64,000 bases of DNA from Mycolicibacterium neoaurum (GTDB taxonomy: Bacteria > Actinomycetota > Actinomycetes > Mycobacteriales > Mycobacteriaceae): contig NZ_JAQIIX010000002.1 in the NCBI RefSeq assembly GCF_036946495.1, forward strand, positions 1,984,001-2,048,000, read 5' to 3'. A program made the translations under genes and the position numbers. Positions 52,410 through 60,668 of the stretch are shown here, one piece after another. The notes beneath the pieces are model-generated. The model was not told the DNA's origin. It saw only the letters and a program-made list of their open reading frames with translations, and made no database searches. Within the stretch, counting starts at the first letter, position 1, and each line of letters begins with the position of its first letter.

Positions 52410-55315
52410 CCATGACCGACGGCGGTGGCGAACCCCGTACCGACGCCATCCCGGTCGCCACGCGCCACCGCGGCGACGGCATCGCCCGCTCGATCCGCAC
52501 GCTGGCTGTGCCGATCATCATCATCTGGGCGGTGCTGATCGGGCTGCTGAACGTGGCCGTCCCACAGCTCGAAGAAGTCGGCCAGATGCGGTCGGTGTCG
52601 ATGAGCCCGTCCAATGCGCCGTCGGTGATCGCCGTGAAACGGGTTGGCACCGTCTTCGACGAGTTCACCTCGGACAGTTCGATCATGATCGTGCTGGAGG
52701 CAGATCGTCAGCTCGACGAGGCCGACCGCGACTTCTACAAGGAGATGATCGGCAAGCTCGAGGCCGATCCCGAGCACGTCCAGCATGTCCAGGATTTCTG
52801 GGGCGACCCGCTGACCGCCGCCGGCGCGCAGAGCAGCGACGGCAAAGCCACCTACGTGCAGGTCTACACCGCGGGCAACCAGGGTGAGGCGCTGGCCAAC
52901 GAGTCCATCGAGAAGGTCCAGGACATCGTCTACGGTATGCAGCCGCCGCCCGGGCTGAAGGTCTTCGTCACCGGCCCCGCGGCGTTGGCCGCCGACCAGC
53001 AGATCGCGGCCGACCGCAGTCTGAAGATGATCGAGGGCCTGACGTTCCTGGTCATCATCGTGATGCTGCTGCTGATCTATCGTTCGTTCGTCACGACGAT
53101 CATCACCCTCGTGATGGTGGTGATGTGTCTGCTCGCCGCGCGCGGGGTCGTGGCCTTCCTGGGCTACCACGAGATCATCGGCCTGTCGGTCTTCGCCACG
53201 GGCCTGCTGGTGACCTTGGCGATCGCCGCATCCACGGACTATGCGATCTTTCTGCTCGGCCGTTATCAGGAGGCCCGCGCCGAGGGCGAGGACCGGGAAG
53301 CGGCCTACTACACGATGTTCCACGGCACGGCCCATGTCGTCATGGGGTCGGGTCTGACCATCGCGGGTGCGACGTTCTGCCTGCACTTCACGAACATGCC
53401 GTACTTCATCACCCTGGGGATCCCGCTGGCGATCGGCATGATCGTCGTGGTGCTGGCCGCGCTGACCCTGGGGCCGGCGATCGTCAGCATCGCCTCGCGG
53501 TTCGGCAAGACCCTGGAGCCCAAGCGCGCCATGCGTACCCGCGGGTGGCGCAAGATCGGTGCCGCCATCGTGCGCTGGCCCGGACCGATCCTGGTGAGCG
53601 CCATCGCCATCACGATGGTCGGTCTGCTGACGCTGCCCGGCTATCAGACCAACTACAACGACCGCAACTACCTGCCTACGGATCTGCCCGCCCAAGAGGG
53701 TTACGCGGCCGCCGAGCGGCACTTCTCGCAGGCGCGGATGAATCCGGAACTGCTGCTTGTCGAAAGCGATCACGATCTGCGGAACTCGGCGGACTTCCTG
53801 GTGATCGACAAGATCGCCAAGGCCATCTTCCGTACCGAGGGTGTCGGCCGGGTACAGGCCATCACCCGGCCGCAGGGCACGCCGATCGAGCACACCTCGA
53901 TCCCGTTCCAGATCAGCATGCAGGGTACGACTCAGAAAATGAACGAGAAGTACCAGCAGGACATGATGGCCAACATGCTCAAGCAGGCCGATGACATGCA
54001 GACGACCATCACGAGCATGGAGAAGATGAACTCCATCACCGTGCAGATGGCGCAGACCACGGCCTCGATGGTGGCCAAGATGAAGACCATGTCGCTCGAC
54101 ATCGCCGAATTGCGGGACAATATCGCCAATTTCGACGATTTTTTCCGGCCCATGCGCAATTACTTCTATTGGGAACCGCACTGCTTCAACATCCCGGGCT
54201 GCTGGGCGATCCGGTCGATCTTCGACACCCTCGACGGTATCGACGTCATGACCGACAACTTCGAAGAGATCATCCCGGACATGGAGCGTCTCAACGAGCT
54301 GATGCCCCAGATGGTCGTCCTCATGCCGCAGATGATCGCGACCATGAAGAACATGCAGCGCTACATGCTGACCATGTACCAGACCCAAAAGGGCATCCAG
54401 GACCAGATGTCGGCGATGCAGGACAACTCGTCGGCGATGGGTGAGGCCTTCGACGCGGCCCAGAACGACGACTCGTTCTATCTCCCGCCGGAGACCTTCG
54501 AGAACGAAGACTTCAAACGCGGGATGAAGAACTTCCTGTCCCCGGACGGGCATGCGGTGCGCTTCATCATCAGCCACGACGGTGATCCGTTGAGTCCGGC
54601 CGGGATCGCCCGAATCGACGCGATCAAGAACGCCGCCAAGGAGGCGATCAAGGGCACCCCGCTGGAGGGCTCCAAGATCTACCTTGGCGGCACCGCCGCC
54701 ACGTACAAGGACATGCAGGACGGCGCGAACTGGGATCTCATCATCGCCGGGATCGCCTCGATCGCCCTGATCTTCATCATCATGTTGCTCATCACGCGCA
54801 GTGTGGTGGCGGCCGCGGTGATCGTCGGCACCGTCGTGATCTCGCTCGGTTCGGCATTCGGGATCTCGGTGCTGATCTGGCAGCACATCATCGGTATCCC
54901 GCTGCACTGGATGGTTCTGCCGATGGCGGTGATCATCCTGCTCGCGGTGGGTGCCGACTACAACCTGTTGCTGGTGGCCCGGCTCAAGGAGGAAATCCAC
55001 GCCGGCCTGAACACCGGGATCATCCGCGCCATGGGCGGGAGCGGCTCGGTGGTGACGGCCGCCGGTCTGGTGTTCGCCTTCACGATGATCTCGATGGCGG
55101 TGAGCGAACTGACGGTGATGGGACAGGTCGGTACTACGATCGGACTGGGTCTGCTGTTCGACACCCTGGTGATCCGGGCCTTCATGACACCATCGATCGC
55201 TGCACTGATGGGCAAGTGGTTCTGGTGGCCCCAGCAGGTCCGCCGACGGCCACTGCCGTCCCCGTGGCCCACGCCGCCGACAGAACCGGTGCCGGCCGGC
55301 GCACCGGAGAAGTAA
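52406..55315 (+). CDS. mmpL: MmpL-family RND transporter
   Basis: A 969-residue RND-type transporter with 12 predicted helices in two groups (~30-390 and ~745-925) and a long intervening periplasmic loop (~395-745). The loop has a Met-rich coiled-coil stretch (~500-690; QQDMMANMLKQADDM). Proton-relay Asp-Tyr pairs are D278-Y279 (STDYAIFLLGRY) and D851-Y852 (GADYNLLLVAR). ATGA overlaps the mmpS stop. MmpL4/MmpL5-type proteins export carboxymycobactin and mycobactin and can pump drugs. The DUF5078 gene nearby supports siderophore export. Confidence 0.92.
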   Translation: MTMTDGGGEPRTDAIPVATRHRGDGIARSIRTLAVPIIIIWAVLIGLLNVAVPQLEEVGQMRSVSMSPSNAPSVIAVKRVGTVFDEFTSDSSIMIVLEADRQLDEADRDFYKEMIGKLEADPEHVQHVQDFWGDPLTAAGAQSSDGKATYVQVYTAGNQGEALANESIEKVQDIVYGMQPPPGLKVFVTGPAALAADQQIAADRSLKMIEGLTFLVIIVMLLLIYRSFVTTIITLVMVVMCLLAARGVVAFLGYHEIIGLSVFATGLLVTLAIAASTDYAIFLLGRYQEARAEGEDREAAYYTMFHGTAHVVMGSGLTIAGATFCLHFTNMPYFITLGIPLAIGMIVVVLAALTLGPAIVSIASRFGKTLEPKRAMRTRGWRKIGAAIVRWPGPILVSAIAITMVGLLTLPGYQTNYNDRNYLPTDLPAQEGYAAAERHFSQARMNPELLLVESDHDLRNSADFLVIDKIAKAIFRTEGVGRVQAITRPQGTPIEHTSIPFQISMQGTTQKMNEKYQQDMMANMLKQADDMQTTITSMEKMNSITVQMAQTTASMVAKMKTMSLDIAELRDNIANFDDFFRPMRNYFYWEPHCFNIPGCWAIRSIFDTLDGIDVMTDNFEEIIPDMERLNELMPQMVVLMPQMIATMKNMQRYMLTMYQTQKGIQDQMSAMQDNSSAMGEAFDAAQNDDSFYLPPETFENEDFKRGMKNFLSPDGHAVRFIISHDGDPLSPAGIARIDAIKNAAKEAIKGTPLEGSKIYLGGTAATYKDMQDGANWDLIIAGIASIALIFIIMLLITRSVVAAAVIVGTVVISLGSAFGISVLIWQHIIGIPLHWMVLPMAVIILLAVGADYNLLLVARLKEEIHAGLNTGIIRAMGGSGSVVTAAGLVFAFTMISMAVSELTVMGQVGTTIGLGLLFDTLVIRAFMTPSIAALMGKWFWWPQQVRRRPLPSPWPTPPTEPVPAGAPEK

Positions 55316-55325
55316 GGAGTCCGTG

Positions 55326-55655
55326 ATGGCGACGACGAGATTCACAGCGGTGGTGGCCGCGGCACTGGCGGCCGGGTCCCTGGTGTTGGCCGCGCCCGCG
55401 CAGGCCGACCCGGACAGCGACTTCGCCAAGGAACTGCACACTTACGGCATCTACGGGCAGAAGGACTTCAACGCCTGGATCGGCAAGATCGCCTGCAAAC
55501 GCCTCGATCGCGGTGTCGATGCCACTGCCCAGGACTCGGCGAAGTTCGTCTCCGACCAACTGGCCCGTGGTACCAGCACGCAGCAGACCTACCAGTTCCT
55601 CGGCGCCGCGATGAATTACTACTGCCCCGACAAGCGCGTCCTGCTCACCCAGTAA
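55326..55655 (+). CDS. Small secreted DUF732 protein
   Basis: A 109-residue exported protein. Signal peptide 1-28 (GSLVLAAPAQA then D). The DUF732 core follows (SDFAKELHTYGIYGQ, CKRLDRGVD, NYYCPDK) with two Cys, probably one disulfide. AAGGAG is 6-7 nt before ATG 55326, right after the mmpL stop. DUF732 proteins are common in mycobacteria without a settled role. Its place between mmpL and the DUF5078 gene suggests it works in the same export system. Confidence 0.85.
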   Translation: MATTRFTAVVAAALAAGSLVLAAPAQADPDSDFAKELHTYGIYGQKDFNAWIGKIACKRLDRGVDATAQDSAKFVSDQLARGTSTQQTYQFLGAAMNYYCPDKRVLLTQ

Positions 55656-55665
55656 GGGAACACCG

Positions 55666-56103
55666 ATGATGAAGAAGCTGACACTGGCCGCGCTGGCCGC
55701 CGCGGCGGCACTGACACTGGCACCGGTCGCCTCCGCCGACGCCACCGACGAGTACCCGATTCCCAGCAAGATCCTCAAGACCCCGTGCACCGCCGAGCAG
55801 ATCCTGGCAGCGACCCGTGATACCAACCCGGTCTACTACGAGCGCTACATGATCGACTACAACAACAAGTCACCAGAGGTGCACCGCGCCGTCCAGGACC
55901 GCATCCACTGGTTCTTCGCCATGGATTACGCGGGTCGCCGCCAGTATTCGGAAGACACGGCCACCAACGCCTTCTACGAGCAGCTGGCCTGGAACTGGCC
56001 GAACTGGGCCAAGATCTTCTTCAACAACAAGGGCGTCGTCGCGGCGTCGACCGCGGTGTGCCAGAACTACCCGCCCGACGACATGTCGGTCTGGGTCTGG
56101 TAA
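55666..56103 (+). CDS. Secreted DUF5078 protein, Rv0455c-like
   Basis: A 145-residue exported protein. Signal peptide 1-25 (LTLAPVASA then D). The mature part has two Cys (TPCTAEQ; AVCQNYP) and the family pattern NPVYYERYMIDYNN, IHWFFAMDYAGRRQYSE and FFNNKGVVAA..C..YP..DMSVW. It matches the M. tuberculosis Rv0455c (DUF5078) pattern from memory. Rv0455c is required for mycobactin secretion and has one disulfide. AAGGGAAC precedes the ATG. Gene order tetR-mmpS-mmpL-DUF732-DUF5078 is a compact version of the mycobacterial mmpS4/L4 region. Confidence 0.88.
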   Translation: MMKKLTLAALAAAAALTLAPVASADATDEYPIPSKILKTPCTAEQILAATRDTNPVYYERYMIDYNNKSPEVHRAVQDRIHWFFAMDYAGRRQYSEDTATNAFYEQLAWNWPNWAKIFFNNKGVVAASTAVCQNYPPDDMSVWVW

Positions 56104-56206
56104 CCCGCCCCTTCTCCCTTGCGCCCGGGTGTGAAACCTCGTCGGCCCGACCGCCGAATCGCCGCAGCGGAATCACGCTCGACATCGTCACGATAGATTG
56201 GCGGCC

Positions 56207-56773
56207 GTGCAGAAGCAGCCGGCCGCCCTCATCCTGACCATCGTGGGGGCGTTGCTGTGTGCGGCCGCCGTGGGCGGGTTCGTGTTCTACCGCTTCTATC
56301 TGTTGCGGCCCTATTTGTTTCACCCACTGGCATTTGCGGCCGCGGGTGGTCTGGCGCTCGCCGTGGCCTGTGTGCTGGGACTGCGCAGACCGGCGGTGCG
56401 CTGGGGCGGGGCGCTGTTGTGCGTGCTCGGCGCCGGGGTGGTCGCCTTCGCCGGCTGGTTCGCCACGGCGTTGCAGTCCGATCTGACGGTGGATTCCCGA
56501 CAGGCCGCCCCCACCGGTGCGATGGAACTCATCGTCCTGCGTGGCAGCGCCGTCATGGCGCCGGACCCGGTGTGGGAGCTACGGGTGCGCACCGAGGCCG
56601 GCCTGTTCTCACGCGAGTACGACCTCGGTTGCGTCAACGCGGATATGGTGTCGCTCAACGGAATCGGGTGGGCCGGGCCGGGTGTCATCCGCGCGGTGCT
56701 GTCCGACGGGATCATCGACATCGCCGTCGACGGTGCGGGCCGGCCGAACCGCACCGTCGACGCCGGCTGTTAG
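56207..56773 (+). CDS. Membrane protein of unknown function
   Basis: A 188-residue protein. Three hydrophobic segments in the first ~95 residues (ALILTIVGALLCAAAVGG, LAFAAAGGLALAVACVLGL, GGALLCVLGAGVVAFAGW) are followed by an outer domain with two Cys (LGCVNADMV; VDAGC end). GTG 56207 is used. No family recognised. It may or may not be co-transcribed with the export locus, since 103 bp separate them. Confidence 0.6.
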   Translation: MQKQPAALILTIVGALLCAAAVGGFVFYRFYLLRPYLFHPLAFAAAGGLALAVACVLGLRRPAVRWGGALLCVLGAGVVAFAGWFATALQSDLTVDSRQAAPTGAMELIVLRGSAVMAPDPVWELRVRTEAGLFSREYDLGCVNADMVSLNGIGWAGPGVIRAVLSDGIIDIAVDGAGRPNRTVDAGC

Positions 56774-56790
56774 TCCCGCTCGCGAGCAGT

Positions 56791-56850
56791 CGCGTATACC
56801 CCTGAAAACACTGCCATTTGGGGGTATACGCGCTCCCCCGCAAGCGGGAG
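56791..56850 (-). terminator. Two nested inverted repeats at the 3' end of the FMO gene
   Basis: CGCGTATACCCC (56791-56802) and GGGGTATACGCG (56821-56832) are perfect inverted arms with an 18-nt loop. Next to them CTCCC...GGGAG (56833-56850) forms a second dyad. They lie between the convergent membrane-protein and FMO genes. No T-run is present, so transcription stop is only likely, not certain. The second dyad looks like a common mycobacterial intergenic repeat. Confidence 0.55.
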
Positions 56851-56871
56851 GTACCCCCAGCTCGCCGAGGG

Positions 56872-58701
56872 TCAGGACAGATGGTGTACCTCCTGCAACC
56901 CGTACACCGGGGTCGGCAAACCCTCGTAACGGGCCTTGAGCTGCAGTGCCAGATACAGCGAATAGTGCCGCGACTGATGCAGATTGCCGCCGTGGAACCA
57001 GAGGTTGGGCTGCTGGGTCGGCTTCCACATGTTGCGCTGCTCGCCCTCCCACGGGCCCGGGTCCTTGGTGGTGTCACTGCCCAGGCCCCACACCTTGCCC
57101 ACCTTGTCGGCGACGTCCTGGCCGATCAGGTCGGCCGCCCAGCCGTTCATCGAGCCGTACCCGGTGGCGTAGACCACGACGTCGGCCGGTAGTTCGGTGC
57201 CATCGGCCAGGATCACCGAGTCCGCGGTCAGCCGTTCGACGTCACCGTGCGCGAGCTTGATCTTGCCGTCGGCGACCAGATCGCAGGCACCGACATCGAT
57301 GTAGTACCCCGACCCACGCCGTAGGTACTTCATGAAGAGCCCGGAACCGTCGTCGCCCCAGTCCAATTCGAAGCCAGCGGCTTCCAGGCGGTCGTAGAAC
57401 TCCTTATCGCGCTCACGCATCTGGTCATACAGCGGGATCTGGAACTGGTGCATGATCCGATACGGCAGGGAGGCGAACGTCAGGTCCGCCTTCTCGGTGG
57501 TCATCCCGTCGGCCAGCGCCTGCTCGGAATACAGTGCGCCCAAGCCGATCTCCATCAGTGAGTCCGACTTCACGATATGGGTGGAGGACCGCTGCACCAT
57601 GGTGACGTCGACACCGTTCTCGTACAGCGCCTTGCAGATATCGTGTGCGGAGTTGTTGGAACCGATCACCACAGCCTTCTTGCCGACATAGGCATCGGGA
57701 CCGGGATGCGCCGAGGAATGGTGCTGATCGCCGCGGAACTCGTCCTGGCCGGGGAACGCAGGCACATTCGGCTTACCGGACATACCGGTGGCCAGCACCA
57801 GCTGGGTGGGGTGCAGTGTCAGCCGCTCTCCGTCGCGGTCGACCTCGACCGTCCAGCGTTGTTCGGCCTCGTCGAACGCAGCCGACAGGCAGGTCGTCTT
57901 CGACCAGTACGGCACCTCCATGACCTTGGTGTAGAACTCCAGCCAGTCACCGATCTTGTCCTTCGGTGCGAACACCGGCCAGTTCTGCGGGAACGGCAAG
58001 TAGGGAAGATGGTCGTACCAGACCGGATCGTGCAGGCACAGCGACTTGTAGCGCTTGCGCCACTGGTCACCCGGCCGCTCGTGCTTGTCGACGACGATCG
58101 CAGGAACCCCCAGTTGACGTAGCCGAGCGCCGAGCGCGATGCCGCCCTGGCCACCGCCGATCACCAGCGTGTAGGGCTGGACGGTGCGGCCCAGCTCGGC
58201 GTCCTCGGCGGCCTTGCGCTCGGCCCAGGACCGCGGATCGGGATCGCTGCCGTGCACCGCGCCCATGACGCGGCGCGTTCCCTTGGGTTCCTCGTGTCCC
58301 TTGAGTTCCTGCAGCGCAGTCAGCAGCGTCCAGGCGCGGTCGGTGCCCTCCTCCTCACGCAACCGCAGATGGCCGATGCCCCGGCCGGCGCCGGTCTCGA
58401 ACTCGATGAATGCGGTGACCACGCCGTCATCCTCGGTGGGCTCTTCGCGCGTACGCCACCCGGCGGGATCGGTATCGTCGAGGCGCTCGGTCAGCATCGC
58501 GGCGATGCTCTCGCGGCCCTCCAGCGTCTTGAGGTTCCAGGTGAAGGACACCAGGTCGCGCCAGAAGCTGTCGACGGCGAACAAGCCCGCGGCGCGGTCG
58601 ATATCGCGGGTGGCCAGTGCGGTCTCGAAATCGGCGAGCCAGGCGTCCACTCGGTCCTGCGGTGACCGGACGGGGGCGGGCGCATCAATCATTTGAGTCA
58701 T
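56872..58701 (-). CDS. Flavin-containing monooxygenase with N-terminal NTF2-like domain (Baeyer-Villiger type)
   Basis: A 609-residue flavoprotein. Residues ~15-150 are a SnoaL/NTF2-like domain. FAD motif VIGGGQGGIALG (~180-191), NADPH motif VVIGSNNSAHDI (~345-356), and the C-terminal VVYATGYGSM. It would insert oxygen into ketones or oxidise amines or sulfides. With an alcohol dehydrogenase and SDR next door, ketone oxidation is plausible. Start ATG 58701 is chosen over 58782. It is divergent (95 bp) from the dehydrogenase operon, sharing GCCAGCTCACA near both starts. Confidence 0.85.
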   Translation of the reverse strand: MTQMIDAPAPVRSPQDRVDAWLADFETALATRDIDRAAGLFAVDSFWRDLVSFTWNLKTLEGRESIAAMLTERLDDTDPAGWRTREEPTEDDGVVTAFIEFETGAGRGIGHLRLREEEGTDRAWTLLTALQELKGHEEPKGTRRVMGAVHGSDPDPRSWAERKAAEDAELGRTVQPYTLVIGGGQGGIALGARLRQLGVPAIVVDKHERPGDQWRKRYKSLCLHDPVWYDHLPYLPFPQNWPVFAPKDKIGDWLEFYTKVMEVPYWSKTTCLSAAFDEAEQRWTVEVDRDGERLTLHPTQLVLATGMSGKPNVPAFPGQDEFRGDQHHSSAHPGPDAYVGKKAVVIGSNNSAHDICKALYENGVDVTMVQRSSTHIVKSDSLMEIGLGALYSEQALADGMTTEKADLTFASLPYRIMHQFQIPLYDQMRERDKEFYDRLEAAGFELDWGDDGSGLFMKYLRRGSGYYIDVGACDLVADGKIKLAHGDVERLTADSVILADGTELPADVVVYATGYGSMNGWAADLIGQDVADKVGKVWGLGSDTTKDPGPWEGEQRNMWKPTQQPNLWFHGGNLHQSRHYSLYLALQLKARYEGLPTPVYGLQEVHHLS

Positions 58702-58705
58702 GTGG

Positions 58706-58796
58706 GCCAGCTCACACGGGCCGCCTTCGTTGGCGCAAGGGCTGCAACCCCCTGCAACCCTTTCGGCTGTGCGCCAGCTCACATAGGAATGTGAGC
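58706..58796. promoter_or_regulatory. Paired direct repeat and palindrome in the FMO/ADH intergenic region
   Basis: GCCAGCTCACA occurs at 58706-58716 and again at 58773-58783. GCTCACAT (58777-58784) and ATGTGAGC (58789-58796) form an 8-bp palindrome just before ATG 58797. CTGCAACCC is repeated at 58742-58750 and 58752-58760. The symmetry suggests a regulator shared by both divergent genes, perhaps the GAF protein downstream. Confidence 0.55.
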
Positions 58797-59837
58797 ATGA
58801 AAGCAGCTGTGTACTACGGACCGAACAAAGTGGACGTCACCGACGTCCCCGAACCCGATCCCGGAGCGGGAATGGTGAAGGTGCAGGTCGGCTACAACGG
58901 CATCTGCGGCACCGACCTGCACGAGTATTACGCGGGCCCGATCTTCGTGCCGACCGAGCCGCACCCGTTGACCGGTGCGCAACTGCCCATCGTGATGGGA
59001 CACGAGTTCTCCGGGACCATCACCGCACTCGGTGAAGGGGTCACCGGATGGGCCGAGGGCGACCGGGTTGCGATCGAACCGATCTACCGCTGCGGGCGGT
59101 GCGGACCGTGCCGGGCCGGCACGTACAACATCTGCGCCCAGATCGGATTTCACGGTCTGATGTCCGACGGCGGGATGGCCGAGTACACGGTGGTGCCGAC
59201 GGACATGCTGCACAAGCTGCCCGACAATGTCTCGCTCGAACTCGGCGCACTGGTCGAACCGATGTCGGTGGCCTATCACGCCGCCACCCTCGGAGATCCA
59301 GACCCCGACCGCACCGCCATGGTGTTCGGAGCCGGGCCGATCGGGATCGGCCTCTGGTTCGCGCTGCGCGGCAAGGGGATCGAGGATGTGTTCGTCGTCG
59401 AACCCTCGGCGACCCGCCGCTCGGCCATCGAGGCGCTCGGTGCCCGCACGCTGGACCCGACGGTACTGGACGTGCCGGGCTTCATCGCCGATCGCACCGA
59501 CGGGCATGGCGCGGGCGCGGTATACGACGCCGCCGGTGTCGCACCGGCGGTCGAGACCGCCCTGGCATGCGTCGGCGCGCGCAAGGCGATGGTGAGCGTC
59601 GCGATCTACGAGAAGCCGTTGACCACCCCATTGCTGAACCTGGTGATGAACGAGTCCCGAATCCAGGGCTCATTGTGTTACACCGCAGCCGATTTCCAGG
59701 CCGTCATCGGTCTGATGGCCGAGGGTGCGTACGACACCACCGGCTGGGTCACCGCCATCGGCATCGACGATGTCATCGACGAGGGCTTCGAGGCCCTGCA
59801 TGCCGGAACCAAGATGAAAGTACTGGTGCAACCATGA
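58797..59837 (+). CDS. Zinc-dependent alcohol dehydrogenase, 2,3-butanediol dehydrogenase-like
   Basis: A 346-residue medium-chain dehydrogenase. Catalytic zinc region CGTDLHEY and GHEFSG (~38-75). Structural zinc cysteines CGRCGPCRAGTYNIC. NAD loop VFGAGPIGIGLW. Closest to the butanediol/threonine dehydrogenase-like MDR group. It would oxidise a secondary alcohol or diol to a ketone. Stop overlaps the next start region. The operator-like palindrome ends right at the ATG, with little room for a leader. Confidence 0.88.
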   Translation: MKAAVYYGPNKVDVTDVPEPDPGAGMVKVQVGYNGICGTDLHEYYAGPIFVPTEPHPLTGAQLPIVMGHEFSGTITALGEGVTGWAEGDRVAIEPIYRCGRCGPCRAGTYNICAQIGFHGLMSDGGMAEYTVVPTDMLHKLPDNVSLELGALVEPMSVAYHAATLGDPDPDRTAMVFGAGPIGIGLWFALRGKGIEDVFVVEPSATRRSAIEALGARTLDPTVLDVPGFIADRTDGHGAGAVYDAAGVAPAVETALACVGARKAMVSVAIYEKPLTTPLLNLVMNESRIQGSLCYTAADFQAVIGLMAEGAYDTTGWVTAIGIDDVIDEGFEALHAGTKMKVLVQP

Positions 59838-59848
59838 CGAGGACAGAT

Positions 59849-60661
59849 ATGACACGCACGATTCCCGCCCCGCTGCTGGGCAAGGTGGCGCTGGTGACCG
59901 GTGCAGGTCGCGGCATCGGCCGCGGTATCGCCCACGAGCTGGCCGGCCAGGGCGCCGATATCGCACTGGTCGATGTGAGCGCCGACGCGTTGGCCCAGGT
60001 TGCCGATGAGATCGTCGAACTCGGTTCCAAGGTGACCACTTTCGTCGCCGACGTGTCCGATCGTGACGCGGTGTTCGCCGCCGTCGAGCATGCCGCCGAG
60101 GCCCTCGGTGGATTCGACATCATGGTCAACAACGCCGGTATCGCGCTGGTCGGGTCGATCGCCGAGGTGACTCCGGAGCAGCTCTCGCGGTTGTGGGCCA
60201 TCAACGTCGACGGTGTGCTGTGGGGCATCCAGGCTGCCGTGGCCAAGTTCATCGCGCTTGGTAACAAAGAGCGCGGCAAGATCAGCCGAATCATCAACGC
60301 CTCGTCGATCGCCGGGCACGAGGGTTTCGCGATGCTCGGCCCCTACAGTGCGACGAAGTTCGCGGTGCGGGCGCTCACCCAGGCTGCGGCCAAGGAGCAC
60401 GCGGCCGACGGCATCACCGTCAACGCGTATTGCCCGGGGGTGGTCGGCACCGACATGTGGGTCGAGATCGACAAGCGGTTCGCCGAACTGACCGGCGCGA
60501 AGGAGGGGGAGACCTTCGAGAAGTTCTCGGCGACCATCGCCCTCGGGCGGCCGGAAACCCCGGAGGACGTCGCCGGATTCGTCGCCTACCTGGCCGGACC
60601 CGGCGCGGACTACATGACCGGGCAGGCCGGGCTGATCGATGGAGGCATGGTCTACCGGTGA
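59849..60661 (+). CDS. Classical SDR oxidoreductase, acetoin/diol type candidate
   Basis: A 270-residue SDR. Cofactor loop VTGAGRGIGRG (~17-27), NNAGIA, catalytic S in NASSIAG and YSATK, and C-terminal GQAGLIDGGM. ATG 59849 has GAGGA 5 nt upstream; ATG 59834 overlaps the previous stop and is the alternative. Its place between the butanediol-type dehydrogenase and the GAF regulator suggests a ketone/diol interconverting step. Substrate inferred only from context. Confidence 0.85.
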   Translation: MTRTIPAPLLGKVALVTGAGRGIGRGIAHELAGQGADIALVDVSADALAQVADEIVELGSKVTTFVADVSDRDAVFAAVEHAAEALGGFDIMVNNAGIALVGSIAEVTPEQLSRLWAINVDGVLWGIQAAVAKFIALGNKERGKISRIINASSIAGHEGFAMLGPYSATKFAVRALTQAAAKEHAADGITVNAYCPGVVGTDMWVEIDKRFAELTGAKEGETFEKFSATIALGRPETPEDVAGFVAYLAGPGADYMTGQAGLIDGGMVYR

Positions 60662-60668
60662 CCCGCGC

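Noticed and set aside
52385..55441. 1018-codon open frame antisense to mmpL
   Set aside because: It mirrors the mmpL frame in GC-rich DNA, has a low-complexity His/Arg/Asp-rich composition and no domain; the plus-strand MmpL motifs are unmistakable.
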